A stretch of DNA of 64,000 nt from Oscillospiraceae bacterium (GTDB lineage: Bacteria > Bacillota > Clostridia > Oscillospirales > Acutalibacteraceae). Positions 16,197-23,580 of the stretch are shown here, piece after piece. The notes beneath the pieces were generated by a model. It was not told where the DNA came from. It saw nothing but the letters and a program-made list of their open reading frames with translations, and did not search any database. How positions within the stretch are numbered: position 1 is the stretch's first letter; each line of letters starts with the position of its first letter. The translations under genes and the position numbers were made by a program. The DNA is taken from the NCBI GenBank assembly GCA_910574935.1, contig CAJTCU010000001.1:607695-671694 (forward strand), written 5' to 3'.

Positions 16197-16332
16197 AGAT
16201 GTGTCTCAACGTCTCAAGTATATCAACCGGGGCCTTTACCGAGATGTGAAGAACGTCCTCGCCGTCAACAAGGCTCAGCGGCATATCCGCGGAGGCATGG
16301 CTACCAAGAAAAAATACCAGTCGCTAAAATGA
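16195..16332 (+). CDS. spoIIID: spoIIID, 3' part (interrupted gene)
   Basis: Without a start codon of its own, this frame reads KDVSQRLKYINRGLYRDVKN then VLAVNKAQRHIRGGMATKKK and YQSLK, the C-terminal half of SpoIIID including the basic RHIRGG-ATK-KY motif that contacts DNA. It joins in frame to the 5' part at 7171. A terminator follows directly, as expected for the end of a real gene. spoIIQ next door is the normal Clostridia neighbour of spoIIID. Confidence 0.93.
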   Translation, partial: KDVSQRLKYINRGLYRDVKNVLAVNKAQRHIRGGMATKKKYQSLK

Positions 16333-16340
16333 ACGCAAAA

Positions 16341-16374
16341 CCCGCTGTCGGAAAACCGGCAGCGGGCTTTTTTT
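16341..16374 (+). terminator. Terminator of spoIIID
   Basis: CCCGCTGTCGG, loop AAAA, CCGGCAGCGGG, then CTTTTTTT. It could also serve spoIIQ, which ends nearby on the other strand. Confidence 0.8.
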
Positions 16375-16403
16375 ATTGTCCTATCCCTTTATTCGGGACA
16401 GCC

Positions 16404-17195
16404 CTAGTTGATCCCCTCAATGACAGACCGAGGGTCCAGGTAGGCGGCATCCCGGCGGACCTCCAGGTGCAGGTGGGGCTTGTCCGCCGACTCGGCCGGC
16501 ACAGCCGTCACTGTGCCAATGGCTTGTCCGGCGGACACTACCTCTTCTGGCTCTACCAGGAAGTTCTCACCCAGTCCGCAATAGTAAAAATCATAGTCCC
16601 CATGCTCCACCACCACTACGTTGCCCAGCATGCTATCCGTATAGGTCTGTTTCACAATGCCATTGGCACAGGCCAGCACCTGCTCTCCGCTTTCCGCAGT
16701 CAGGTCGGTGCCCGCATGCACCCGCCAGTCCCGCATGGTGGTGGAATAGACCGGCGCGCCCGCGCTGTAAGCCTTGCAAATTTCCTCCGATCCCACAGGA
16801 TAGATCATCTCTTGGCTGATCTCATAAAGAGGCGCGTTGGCAGGCACCGGCGGCTGCTCTTCCTCTGGCTCCTCCTGTGTAGTGGGCGCTGGGGTGGGCG
16901 TGGGCTCCGGAGGAGCGGAGGGCTTGGGAGAGGGCGCGTTGGGCCTTGTGGTAGGAGCCGGGGTGGCAGCCCAGTTATTTTGGGTATCGGGCGAAGGGCT
17001 GGCCACCGGCGCGGGGCTTCTGGGGGCCTCCGGGTCATCGTTTACCGCAGACTGCACCGGCTCGCTGCTCATGTAGCCCTGCACCGCGTCAAAGGTGCTC
17101 CAGGCCGCGATACCCACCGCCACCAGGCAGACCGCCAGCGCCAGGTAAAAGCCGTTTCGCCGGGCTTTACTTTCTGAAAAGCGTTTTCCGTTCAT
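16404..17195 (-). CDS. spoIIQ: SpoIIQ-like forespore membrane LytM protein
   Basis: 263 residues: basic cytoplasmic tail, one membrane helix (residues about 15-37), a long Pro/Ser/Thr/Glu linker (about 50-125) and a LytM/M23 domain. The LytM metal ligands appear intact: HAGTD, and HLHLEV near the end. In Clostridia SpoIIQ keeps these residues, whereas in Bacillus one is lost. It faces SpoIIIAH across the septal space during engulfment. The start at ATG 17195 is 9 bases after GAAAGGG. Evidence for the name: LytM fold, single-pass topology, neighbour spoIIID, and a sigma-F type promoter upstream. Confidence 0.85.
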   Translation of the reverse strand: MNGKRFSESKARRNGFYLALAVCLVAVGIAAWSTFDAVQGYMSSEPVQSAVNDDPEAPRSPAPVASPSPDTQNNWAATPAPTTRPNAPSPKPSAPPEPTPTPAPTTQEEPEEEQPPVPANAPLYEISQEMIYPVGSEEICKAYSAGAPVYSTTMRDWRVHAGTDLTAESGEQVLACANGIVKQTYTDSMLGNVVVVEHGDYDFYYCGLGENFLVEPEEVVSAGQAIGTVTAVPAESADKPHLHLEVRRDAAYLDPRSVIEGIN

Positions 17196-17269
17196 ATCAT
17201 ACATCCCTTTCCGAATGAGAGCCCAGCTAATAGGCAGCGGGCTAAACCTCATATTTTCTTCACAACGGT

Positions 17270-17298
17270 AGTCTAGCCGGGTCGGAAAGAGATTATAC
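17270..17298 (-). promoter_or_regulatory. Sigma-F (or G) type promoter of spoIIQ
   Basis: On the minus strand: GTATA at 17298-17294, 15 bases, then GGCTAGACT at 17278-17270, an exact fit to the forespore -10 pattern GGnnAnAnT. SpoIIQ is sigma-F dependent in Bacillus, so context and motif agree. Confidence 0.7.
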
Positions 17299-17391
17299 AA
17301 AAACCGGAAAGCTAAAAACAAAAACGAAAAGAACCGGCTGCACGCCGGCCCTTTCCGTTTGCTTGAGGGGTATTATTGAGGAGGGTAGAAC

Positions 17392-17484
17392 ATGTATCTC
17401 AAGAAAAGGTGCGGTCCATTTCTTTTGAGTACGGGTTTATTATACTCTGGTTTGGGGGAAGATTTGTTAAACCCCTGTGAATAA
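17392..17484 (+). CDS. Possible 30-residue small protein
   Basis: ATG 6 bases after GAGGAGGG; product begins MYLKKRCGPFLLSTGLLYSG, a short basic head and hydrophobic middle, and ends ...LNPCE. It lies in the spoIIQ-gpsA gap on its own. No family known. The ribosome site is the main support. Confidence 0.3.
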   Translation: MYLKKRCGPFLLSTGLLYSGLGEDLLNPCE

Positions 17485-17545
17485 ACCTTAAAAGATTTTC
17501 CGGGTTTTTGCGAAAAAGGTCGCATCGCCCCAGCCTCTTAAAAGC

Positions 17546-17574
17546 TTGCAATGCCTCTTCTTTCATAGTATAAT
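17546..17574 (+). promoter_or_regulatory. Promoter of gpsA
   Basis: TTGCAA, 17 bases, TATAAT, 31 bases before the ATG. Confidence 0.7.
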
Positions 17575-17605
17575 AGAAGTATTAACCCAAAAAAGGAGAA
17601 TCGTC

Positions 17606-18640
17606 ATGGGCAATATCGGCGTATTAGGCGCGGGTACCTGGGGCGTGGCCCTGGCCCGGATGCTCGCCAACACTGGCAGCCAGGTCACCCTATGGTCCGC
17701 GCTGAAAGAAGAGGTCCGCCAGCTCGCTTTGTTTCACACCCATCCCAACCTGCCCGGCGTGGCCATCCCCCAAAATATAATCTTTACCAGCCAGCTTCAG
17801 CAGGTCTGCCAGGGGCAAGACCTTCTTCTGTTTGCAGTGCCCTCTCCCTTTGTACGGGATACCGCTAAAAAAGCCGCTCCCTTTCTTCCAGACCAACAGC
17901 TGGTGGTGGACGCGGCCAAGGGCCTGGAAGCCGGCACCCTGCTTACCATGACCCAAGTCATTGCCGACGAATTGTCCAAAATTCATAAATCCGCCCGGCT
18001 GGCGGCCCTTTCTGGTCCCACTCATGCCGAGGAGGTGGCCCGGGACATGCCCACCACCATTGTTTCGGCCAGCGGCGATCTACGCGTTGCCGAAATGGTC
18101 CAGGATGTGTTCATGAACACCTGCATGCGGGTCTATACTAATACGGACCTGCTGGGTGTAGAGCTCTGCGGCGCCCTGAAAAACATTATGGCCCTGGCGG
18201 CGGGCATGTCCCGGGGCCTTGGCTACGGGGACAACACCAAGGCCGCCATTATTACCCGAGGTCTGGCGGAGATCACCCGGCTGGGCTTTGCCATGGGATG
18301 CAGCGAACAGACCTTTACAGGCCTGGCGGGCATAGGCGACCTGATTGTTACAGCCACCAGCGTCCACAGCCGAAACAACCGCTGCGGCCAGCTGATTGGC
18401 CAGGGCCTTAGCCCCCGGCAGGCGGTGGAGCGGGTGGGCATGGTGGTAGAGGGCATTCACGCAGTGCCCGCCGCCATGGAGCTCTCCCGGCGCTATGATA
18501 TAGAAATGCCCATTGTAGAGGCCGTGGACGCCATCCTGCACCACGGGGTGTCCCCAGCAGAATCTGTTAAAGAGCTTATGGGCCGGGACAAAAAGCGGGA
18601 GCGCTCTACGCCGCTGGCAGCCGGGACGGAAAACCATTAA
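17606..18640 (+). CDS. gpsA: Glycerol-3-phosphate dehydrogenase (NAD(P)+)
   Basis: 344 residues. Reduces dihydroxyacetone phosphate to sn-glycerol-3-phosphate for phospholipid synthesis. Rossmann motif GVLGAGTWGVALA at the N-terminus; catalytic-site sequence ELCGALKNIMALAAGMSRGL with the conserved Lys; substrate region LAGIGDLIVTATSVHSRNN. The ATG at 17606 follows AAAAAGGAG and a good promoter. In many Clostridia gpsA follows plsY and der; here it is alone between spoIIQ and a lipoprotein gene on the opposite strand. Confidence 0.95.
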   Translation: MGNIGVLGAGTWGVALARMLANTGSQVTLWSALKEEVRQLALFHTHPNLPGVAIPQNIIFTSQLQQVCQGQDLLLFAVPSPFVRDTAKKAAPFLPDQQLVVDAAKGLEAGTLLTMTQVIADELSKIHKSARLAALSGPTHAEEVARDMPTTIVSASGDLRVAEMVQDVFMNTCMRVYTNTDLLGVELCGALKNIMALAAGMSRGLGYGDNTKAAIITRGLAEITRLGFAMGCSEQTFTGLAGIGDLIVTATSVHSRNNRCGQLIGQGLSPRQAVERVGMVVEGIHAVPAAMELSRRYDIEMPIVEAVDAILHHGVSPAESVKELMGRDKKRERSTPLAAGTENH

Positions 18641-18668
18641 AAGCTGCATACAGCCTCTCTGGAAACCG

Positions 18669-19499
18669 CTACTCTCCCTTTGGTTCCACCGCTTTCACCT
18701 GCTGGATGTTGACCCCGCACTGCTGCACATAAGGGGAAATAAAGGCAAACGCCTCTGCCTCGCCAGCTTCCTCCCGGGGGAAATAAGTCCACTGGCTAAG
18801 AAAACTGTGGGCATAATTGCAATGGATATTCCCAGTATAAATCTCCACAATGGGGTCCGTGATAAATCCGCCCTCTCCCACCGCGCAGTCATCCCGCAGC
18901 ATTGGGTAGCGTTGTCCATCTTTCACATAAATAATATGAATGTCCAGGTCCGCTTCTGTCAGGTTCAGGCGCTCTTCCCGGCCGGCCATTTCATTGTAGC
19001 TGTTCTCCGCTGTGACCTTCTCAAAATAGAACCAATCCCGGTAGTTGTTCATAATTTCCTGTTCCTGTCCCCGCAATTTTTCTGGAACCAAGAGGTTCAT
19101 TGTCCTGTCATCATAGACAAATTGCTCTGTCAGTTCCTTCCCATCCGCCGTTTCGATGGGGTTCAGGGAAAAATAGTTTTTACTAATTGTAAGCCGGCAG
19201 CCGTTGGGCGCGGTTTCCGGGGGGCCCTCCAGCGTGTTGGCAGTGTAAAGGGGGGTACCCTCCTCATCCAGTGCCTGATAGTTGTACGCGTCCAGCACAA
19301 AAGCCCCCGCCTTCTCTTCCAACAGGCTAAAGAGCGCTTGGCTGCGCTGGGCAATTTCTAAGTACTTTTCGTCGCTCTCATTCTCTCCGCTGTAGGTAAC
19401 GACTGTGGTAAAGAGGTGTGTTTTCTGGGTGGACGGCGCGGAACAGCCGGAGAGAAGCAGAAACACCACAAGCAAAGCTGAAAATATCTTTACAAACAT
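18669..19499 (-). CDS. Putative lipoprotein
   Basis: 276 residues with a lipoprotein signal (LVVFLLLSGC, Cys19). The mature part contains NYFSLNPIETADGKELTEQF and LLVPEKLRGQEQEIMNN, which faintly recall the extracytoplasmic part of bacteriocin-associated integral membrane proteins (DUF1430), but there are no further membrane helices, so this is a solo domain at best. Convergent with gpsA and divergent from the Nudix fusion. Function unknown. Confidence 0.7.
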   Translation of the reverse strand: MFVKIFSALLVVFLLLSGCSAPSTQKTHLFTTVVTYSGENESDEKYLEIAQRSQALFSLLEEKAGAFVLDAYNYQALDEEGTPLYTANTLEGPPETAPNGCRLTISKNYFSLNPIETADGKELTEQFVYDDRTMNLLVPEKLRGQEQEIMNNYRDWFYFEKVTAENSYNEMAGREERLNLTEADLDIHIIYVKDGQRYPMLRDDCAVGEGGFITDPIVEIYTGNIHCNYAHSFLSQWTYFPREEAGEAEAFAFISPYVQQCGVNIQQVKAVEPKGE

Positions 19500-19622
19500 A
19501 AAAAACGTCTCCTGTTTTTATAATATGGCGCCCCATTCCTGTAAGAGCAGCATACCGAATTCTCTTTACAGATTCCCCACCCTATCCCTTACATTTCTTT
19601 TACCTTTAGGAGGAAACCACCT

Positions 19623-21053
19623 ATGTCAAAAAGGAAAAAAGCCAGACTTACTTCCGAAGAGCGCCGCCAGCGCCGGAGCCAGGACCTGCAAAGCGCTAAA
19701 AAAGAGATTAAGGCGCACCCAGCCCTCTTCACCGCATATGTGGTGCTGCGGGTTCTGGTGGTGGCGATCATGGTCCTTCAGCTGCTGAACCGAGAGTACT
19801 ATGACGTGTTTCTTTGCGGCCTTACCCTCATCCTGTTCCTCATCCCCAGCTTTGTGGAGCGCCGCCTGCATATCGACGTGCCCAACACCCTGGAGGTCAT
19901 GATCCTGCTGTTCATCTTCTCGGCGGAAATTCTGGGTGAGATACAAGAGTACTACCTGACCTACCCCTTCTGGGACACCATGCTGCATACCATCAACGGC
20001 TTTCTTATGGCCGCCATCGGCATTGCCATGGTGGATATTCTCAACCGCTCCCGCCGCTTTAAGGTACGGCTGTCTCCAGTGTTTGTGGCAGTGGTGGCTT
20101 TCTGCTTTTCCATGACCATAGGTGTGCTGTGGGAGTTCTTTGAGTACAGCATGGACACTTTCTTTAATATGGATATGCAAAAAGACACCTGGGTGCAGGT
20201 GGTAAACACCGTCAGTTTAAACCCGGAGGGCAAAAACGCCCCGGTGCACATCCCCATCGAAAGCGTGGTGGTAAACGGGCAGGAGTGGCCCGGCTACCTG
20301 GATATTGGCCTAAACGACACCATGAAGGACCTTTTGGTGAACTTTGTGGGCGCGGCAATCTTTTCCCTCATTGGCATGGTCTACATTATGGGCCGGGGCA
20401 CCGGGAAGTTCGCCCCCCGGTTTATTCCCCGGCTCAAGGAAAACGAGCTGCCTCCCCCACAGGCCAGCGAGAAGAAGGAAGAACGCCCCAGCCTGCTGGA
20501 ACCCATTCCCCTGGAAGGCCCCGACGCCCCGGAGGCCCCGGAGATGATGGACCTTTTCACAAAAGATGGCAGGCCCACCGGCCAGACCATAGAACGGGGC
20601 GGGGACAAGGGCCAGAGCTATACCCTGGGAATGCACGTGTACATCTACGACAGTCAGGGGCGCTTTTTGTTACAAAAACGGGCGGAAAACAAGCGCTTCC
20701 TCCCCGGCCAGTGGGAGACCACCATGGGCCACGCCCTTTCAGGAGAGACCAGCTTCGACTGCGTCCTGCGGGAAGTCAAAGAGGAACTGGGGGTAGAGCT
20801 GCTTCCAGAGGCTGTTATAAAAATTTACCGCTGGCACGAACACGCGGACCAGATGCTGACGGACGTCTATTTTGTCCAGGCCGATCTGGACGAACACGCC
20901 CTGACCCTGCAAAAGGACGAGGTCCTGGGGGCCCAGTGGGTCAGCCGGAAGGAAATGCTGGCCTTTATCGACAAAATGGACTACCGTCCGGAAAATTACA
21001 AGCGGGTGGTCCGGGAGTACATCGTGGACTGCGTGGGGGCCGCCACCCCATGA
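19623..21053 (+). CDS. Integral membrane domain fused to a Nudix hydrolase
   Basis: 476 residues. The first 260 or so form a multi-helix membrane domain (helices near residues 34-52, 58-75, 85-102, 120-138, 150-170 and 236-256) with HTINGFLMAAIGIAMVDILN and GVLWEFFEYSMD, like the YjdF/DUF2238 family. After a Pro/Glu-rich linker comes a Nudix domain with a perfect box: GHALSGE, then REVKEELGV, closest in feel to isopentenyl-diphosphate isomerase-like Nudix enzymes. The ATG follows TAGGAGG. The fusion suggests hydrolysis of a membrane-derived or membrane-delivered diphosphate; substrate unknown. Confidence 0.85.
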   Translation: MSKRKKARLTSEERRQRRSQDLQSAKKEIKAHPALFTAYVVLRVLVVAIMVLQLLNREYYDVFLCGLTLILFLIPSFVERRLHIDVPNTLEVMILLFIFSAEILGEIQEYYLTYPFWDTMLHTINGFLMAAIGIAMVDILNRSRRFKVRLSPVFVAVVAFCFSMTIGVLWEFFEYSMDTFFNMDMQKDTWVQVVNTVSLNPEGKNAPVHIPIESVVVNGQEWPGYLDIGLNDTMKDLLVNFVGAAIFSLIGMVYIMGRGTGKFAPRFIPRLKENELPPPQASEKKEERPSLLEPIPLEGPDAPEAPEMMDLFTKDGRPTGQTIERGGDKGQSYTLGMHVYIYDSQGRFLLQKRAENKRFLPGQWETTMGHALSGETSFDCVLREVKEELGVELLPEAVIKIYRWHEHADQMLTDVYFVQADLDEHALTLQKDEVLGAQWVSRKEMLAFIDKMDYRPENYKRVVREYIVDCVGAATP

Positions 21054-21428
21054 GCATCATCTCTCTTATCAGAGAAAACCGCGCCCCAAGCCGCTGGTTT
21101 AGCCGCTGCCTTTCGGGTGGCACTCAAGCCCTCGACCCTGCCGCGGGACATTGCCACCGGGCTATTTGCCTAGACGGAAGATCTGACCAGGCCCTATGGA
21201 GAGGGGACGGCCTATAATTATGTCCACCCCACCAAGTCCAAGATGATCGCCTTTCTCTGTCCCCGGGGGGCGCCATGCTGAATCTCATTGAGATACGCCG
21301 GCCCTTTGCTGGAAAAACGCCCACAACAAAAGTTCGATATAGGTGGACAGAGCTTTGACTATTAGAGCCTCCTTCATACAGCAGGCTCTAACGTGAGAAT
21401 ATTCCCTTTAGAATAAGGAGGAAACGCC
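21054..21428 (+). other. Gap with possible gene remnant
   Basis: No intact gene. One frame contains a coding-like scrap (EDLTRPYGEGTAYNYVHPTK) flanked by stops, which may be a decayed gene. Near the end a 9-bp hairpin (TTAGAGCCT/AGGCTCTAA, 21362-21390) precedes the esterase. Confidence 0.35.
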
Positions 21429-22715
21429 ATGATGCAAACTATGATCCAAACCCGGCAGGGGGCCGTAGAGGGGCTTTTGTCACAAGATGGCAAGACCCTC
21501 ATTTTCCGGGGCCTGCCCTATGCCCAGCCTCCGGTGGGCCCGTTGCGCTTTTGCCGGCCGCAGACTCACGCGCCCTGGCAGGGAGTTCTGCCCTGTAAGG
21601 AATTTGGTCCCCGCTGTCCCCAGGCGGACCTGGCGGGTATGGACTTTTACGGAAAGGAATTCTACGACCAGCTGGTGCCCCCCTGCGGCGAGGACTGCCT
21701 GACCCTAAACATCTGGACCCCAGCGGACGCCGGACCCGAAAGCCGCCTGCCGGTGCTCTTCTGGATCCACGGCGGGGCCTTTATGCACGGCTGCGGCAGC
21801 GAGAAGGAGTTTGACGGAGAGGGCTTTGCCCAAAAGGGAGTGGTGCTGGTCACCATCAACTACCGGGTCAACGCTTTCGGGTTTTTTGCCCACCCGGATC
21901 TAGAAGCGGAGAACCCGGAGGGTGTATCCGGCAACTACGGTATTCTGGACCAGCTTTTTGCCCTGGACTGGGTGCGGGCAAACATTGCGGCCTTTGGCGG
22001 CGACCCGGAAAAAATCACCCTGGCCGGGCAGTCTGCCGGGTGTATGAGCGTGCAGGCCCTCATCTCCTCTCCCCTGGCCAAGGGCATGGTCCAGGGGGCC
22101 ATTCTGCAAAGCGGCGGGGGGCTGCGGGCCCTGCACGAGACTCCTACTAAAGAGCATGCCTGGACCGCGGGCCGGCAGCTGATGGAGCATCTGGGGGTTT
22201 CCAGCATCCAGGAGCTGCGGCAGGTTCCTGCCCAGGCCTTGATGGAAGGAGCCTATGCCGTCGCTGGGGAACAGCTGCGCTGGACGCCCCATCAAGACGG
22301 CTGGCTGCTGCCTGGCTCCACCGACGCCCTGGCCGAGAGCGGGCAGGTTCACGACATTGCCTACATGATCGGCTCCCTGGGGGATGACATCGGCGGCAGC
22401 TCCCTTTTGCAGGAGAGCGGGGCCCGCTGGTGCCAAAACCAACTGGAGCTGGGGCGGCGGCCAGCGTACTTATACTTTTTTGACCGGAAGTTGCCCGGAG
22501 ACCATGCCGGGGCTTTCCATTCGGCGGAGCTATGGTATGTGTTCCAGACCCAAGACCGCTGCTGGCGGCCCTGGGAGGACCGGGACCACCAGCTGGCCGG
22601 GGAGGTTTCAGCCTACTGGGCGAACTTCGTAAAAACCGGCGACCCCAACGGCCCCGGCCTGCCCCGCTGGGAGCCCTATACCCAAGAACATCCGGCGGCC
22701 TTGGAGCTAAAATAA
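21429..22715 (+). CDS. Type B carboxylesterase (para-nitrobenzyl esterase family)
   Basis: 428 residues, alpha/beta hydrolase of the cholinesterase-like family. Visible: FRGLPYAQPPVGPLRF, GEDCLTLNIWTP, the oxyanion segment WIHGGAF, the nucleophile in GQSAG, and the catalytic histidine in GAFHSAELWYVF. It is shorter than the usual 480-550 residues because some loops in the middle are missing, but all core motifs remain. AAGGAGG sits before ATG 21429 (an ATG pair). No signal peptide, so cytoplasmic. Confidence 0.9.
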   Translation: MMQTMIQTRQGAVEGLLSQDGKTLIFRGLPYAQPPVGPLRFCRPQTHAPWQGVLPCKEFGPRCPQADLAGMDFYGKEFYDQLVPPCGEDCLTLNIWTPADAGPESRLPVLFWIHGGAFMHGCGSEKEFDGEGFAQKGVVLVTINYRVNAFGFFAHPDLEAENPEGVSGNYGILDQLFALDWVRANIAAFGGDPEKITLAGQSAGCMSVQALISSPLAKGMVQGAILQSGGGLRALHETPTKEHAWTAGRQLMEHLGVSSIQELRQVPAQALMEGAYAVAGEQLRWTPHQDGWLLPGSTDALAESGQVHDIAYMIGSLGDDIGGSSLLQESGARWCQNQLELGRRPAYLYFFDRKLPGDHAGAFHSAELWYVFQTQDRCWRPWEDRDHQLAGEVSAYWANFVKTGDPNGPGLPRWEPYTQEHPAALELK

Positions 22716-22734
22716 GTCCGCCGCAAAATCCCTG

Positions 22735-22763
22735 TTGACACCTCGCCACTTTTCCGCTATAAT
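22735..22763 (+). promoter_or_regulatory. Consensus promoter of tRNA-Pro
   Basis: TTGACA, 17 bases, TATAAT, both boxes perfect, 20 bases before the tRNA. Confidence 0.85.
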
Positions 22764-22782
22764 AATATAGAAGTTTGTTTGG

Positions 22783-22858
22783 CGAGGTGTAGCTCACCCG
22801 GTAGAGCGCTTGGTTTGGGACCAAGAGGCACGGAGTTCGAGTCTCCGCACTTCGACCA
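22783..22858 (+). tRNA. tRNA-Pro (UGG)
   Basis: 76 bases with CCA encoded. Acceptor CGAGGTG pairs with CACTTCG (one G-U), D stem GCTC/GAGC, anticodon stem CTTGG/CCAAG with loop TTTGGGA (anticodon TGG), T stem CGGAG/CTCCG with TTCGAGT loop. Confidence 0.95.
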
Positions 22859-22887
22859 TCCTAAGAAAACCCAAAAGATATTTGGGC

Positions 22888-22925
22888 AAAGAACCGCGCG
22901 GTTGGCGCGGTTCTTTGGTTTTTTG
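22888..22925 (+). terminator. Terminator after tRNA-Pro
   Basis: AAAGAACCGCGC, loop GGTTG, GCGCGGTTCTTT, then GGTTTTTTG. Confidence 0.85.
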
Positions 22926-23190
22926 TGAAGTGAAAAAGTCCCGGAATTCCAAATGTTTACGATTGGAAGGAAGCAATTTCAGATGAGGCGGTACCGTCTT
23001 TTTGAGTTCCTAGGCCCCCTGCTGTTTCGGTTGCGGGGCTTAGTTCCTTTCGCTGCCTTCCCTCCGCTAACTTGGTATATTGTTTTTCTCGGTATAACTT
23101 CAGTTTGTGCCGAACTCGGTACACTTGCAGCAGGCTGCGCTCGTGTAAAAGGATCATGCTCACGCAACTTCCCATCCCCATAGATAAAAA
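22926..23190. other. Gap between tRNA-Pro and the integrated element
   Basis: No convincing gene. Together with the repeat at 23191-23292 this may be the leftover end of an earlier element at the same site. Confidence 0.35.
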
Positions 23191-23292
23191 CCGCACGACC
23201 ATGAAAGACCGTACGGGAAAATAGGTTCTCAATTCTATCCTATCAAAACGACAAAAAAGCCAGCGCTCACCACATAGGTGTGTGCTGGCTTT
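23191..23292. repeat. Copy L of an element-end repeat with hairpin
   Basis: About 80% identical over 100 bases to 34380-34486: both share TGAAAGA.CGT.CGGG, TTCTCAATT.TATCCTATCA, then CAAAAAAGCCAGCGC and a terminator-like stem (AAAGCCAGC...GCTGGCTTT). Each copy stands 75-105 bases before an AGTACATCCCGCCC repeat. Confidence 0.6.
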
Positions 23293-23367
23293 CTGCGAAC
23301 CATGAAACGTTACGTCTGGCCTGGCTTACCCGAGGCCTTTATATTTGCCTAGTGGCTTCCAGTCTTT

Positions 23368-23381
23368 AGTACATCCCGCCC
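23368..23381. other. attL of the groEL-integrated element
   Basis: AGTACATCCCGCCC, identical to the last coding bases of groEL at 34589-34602. Read on the minus strand it gives codons GGMY and then TAA, a ready-made groEL end. Confidence 0.65.
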
Positions 23382-23580
23382 TTCGGAACGGATATACAGA
23401 AATACCACAAATTTCACAAAGATATTGTGTTAAATCCGTGAGTTCGAGTTGAAAGCTGTGCTATTTGCACTAAAATTCACGCTTTGAAAAATATCATGTC
23501 TATGTAAATCTACGCCTTTCTACAAGCAATTGGCTTAAGTTTTAGCTTAAGCTGGGAGCGTTTCACAAGCTTGCAGCAGC

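Noticed and set aside
7057-16332. Assembly chimera as explanation of the split spoIIID
   Set aside because: Both junctions carry the same 6-bp core, the frame is restored exactly, and a recombinase abuts one end; a chimera would not give this.
22783-22858. tRNA-Pro as attachment site of the 23.4-34.6 kb element
   Set aside because: No copy of the tRNA 3' end is seen at the right end, and a terminator separates the tRNA from the integrase; the groEL repeat fits better.
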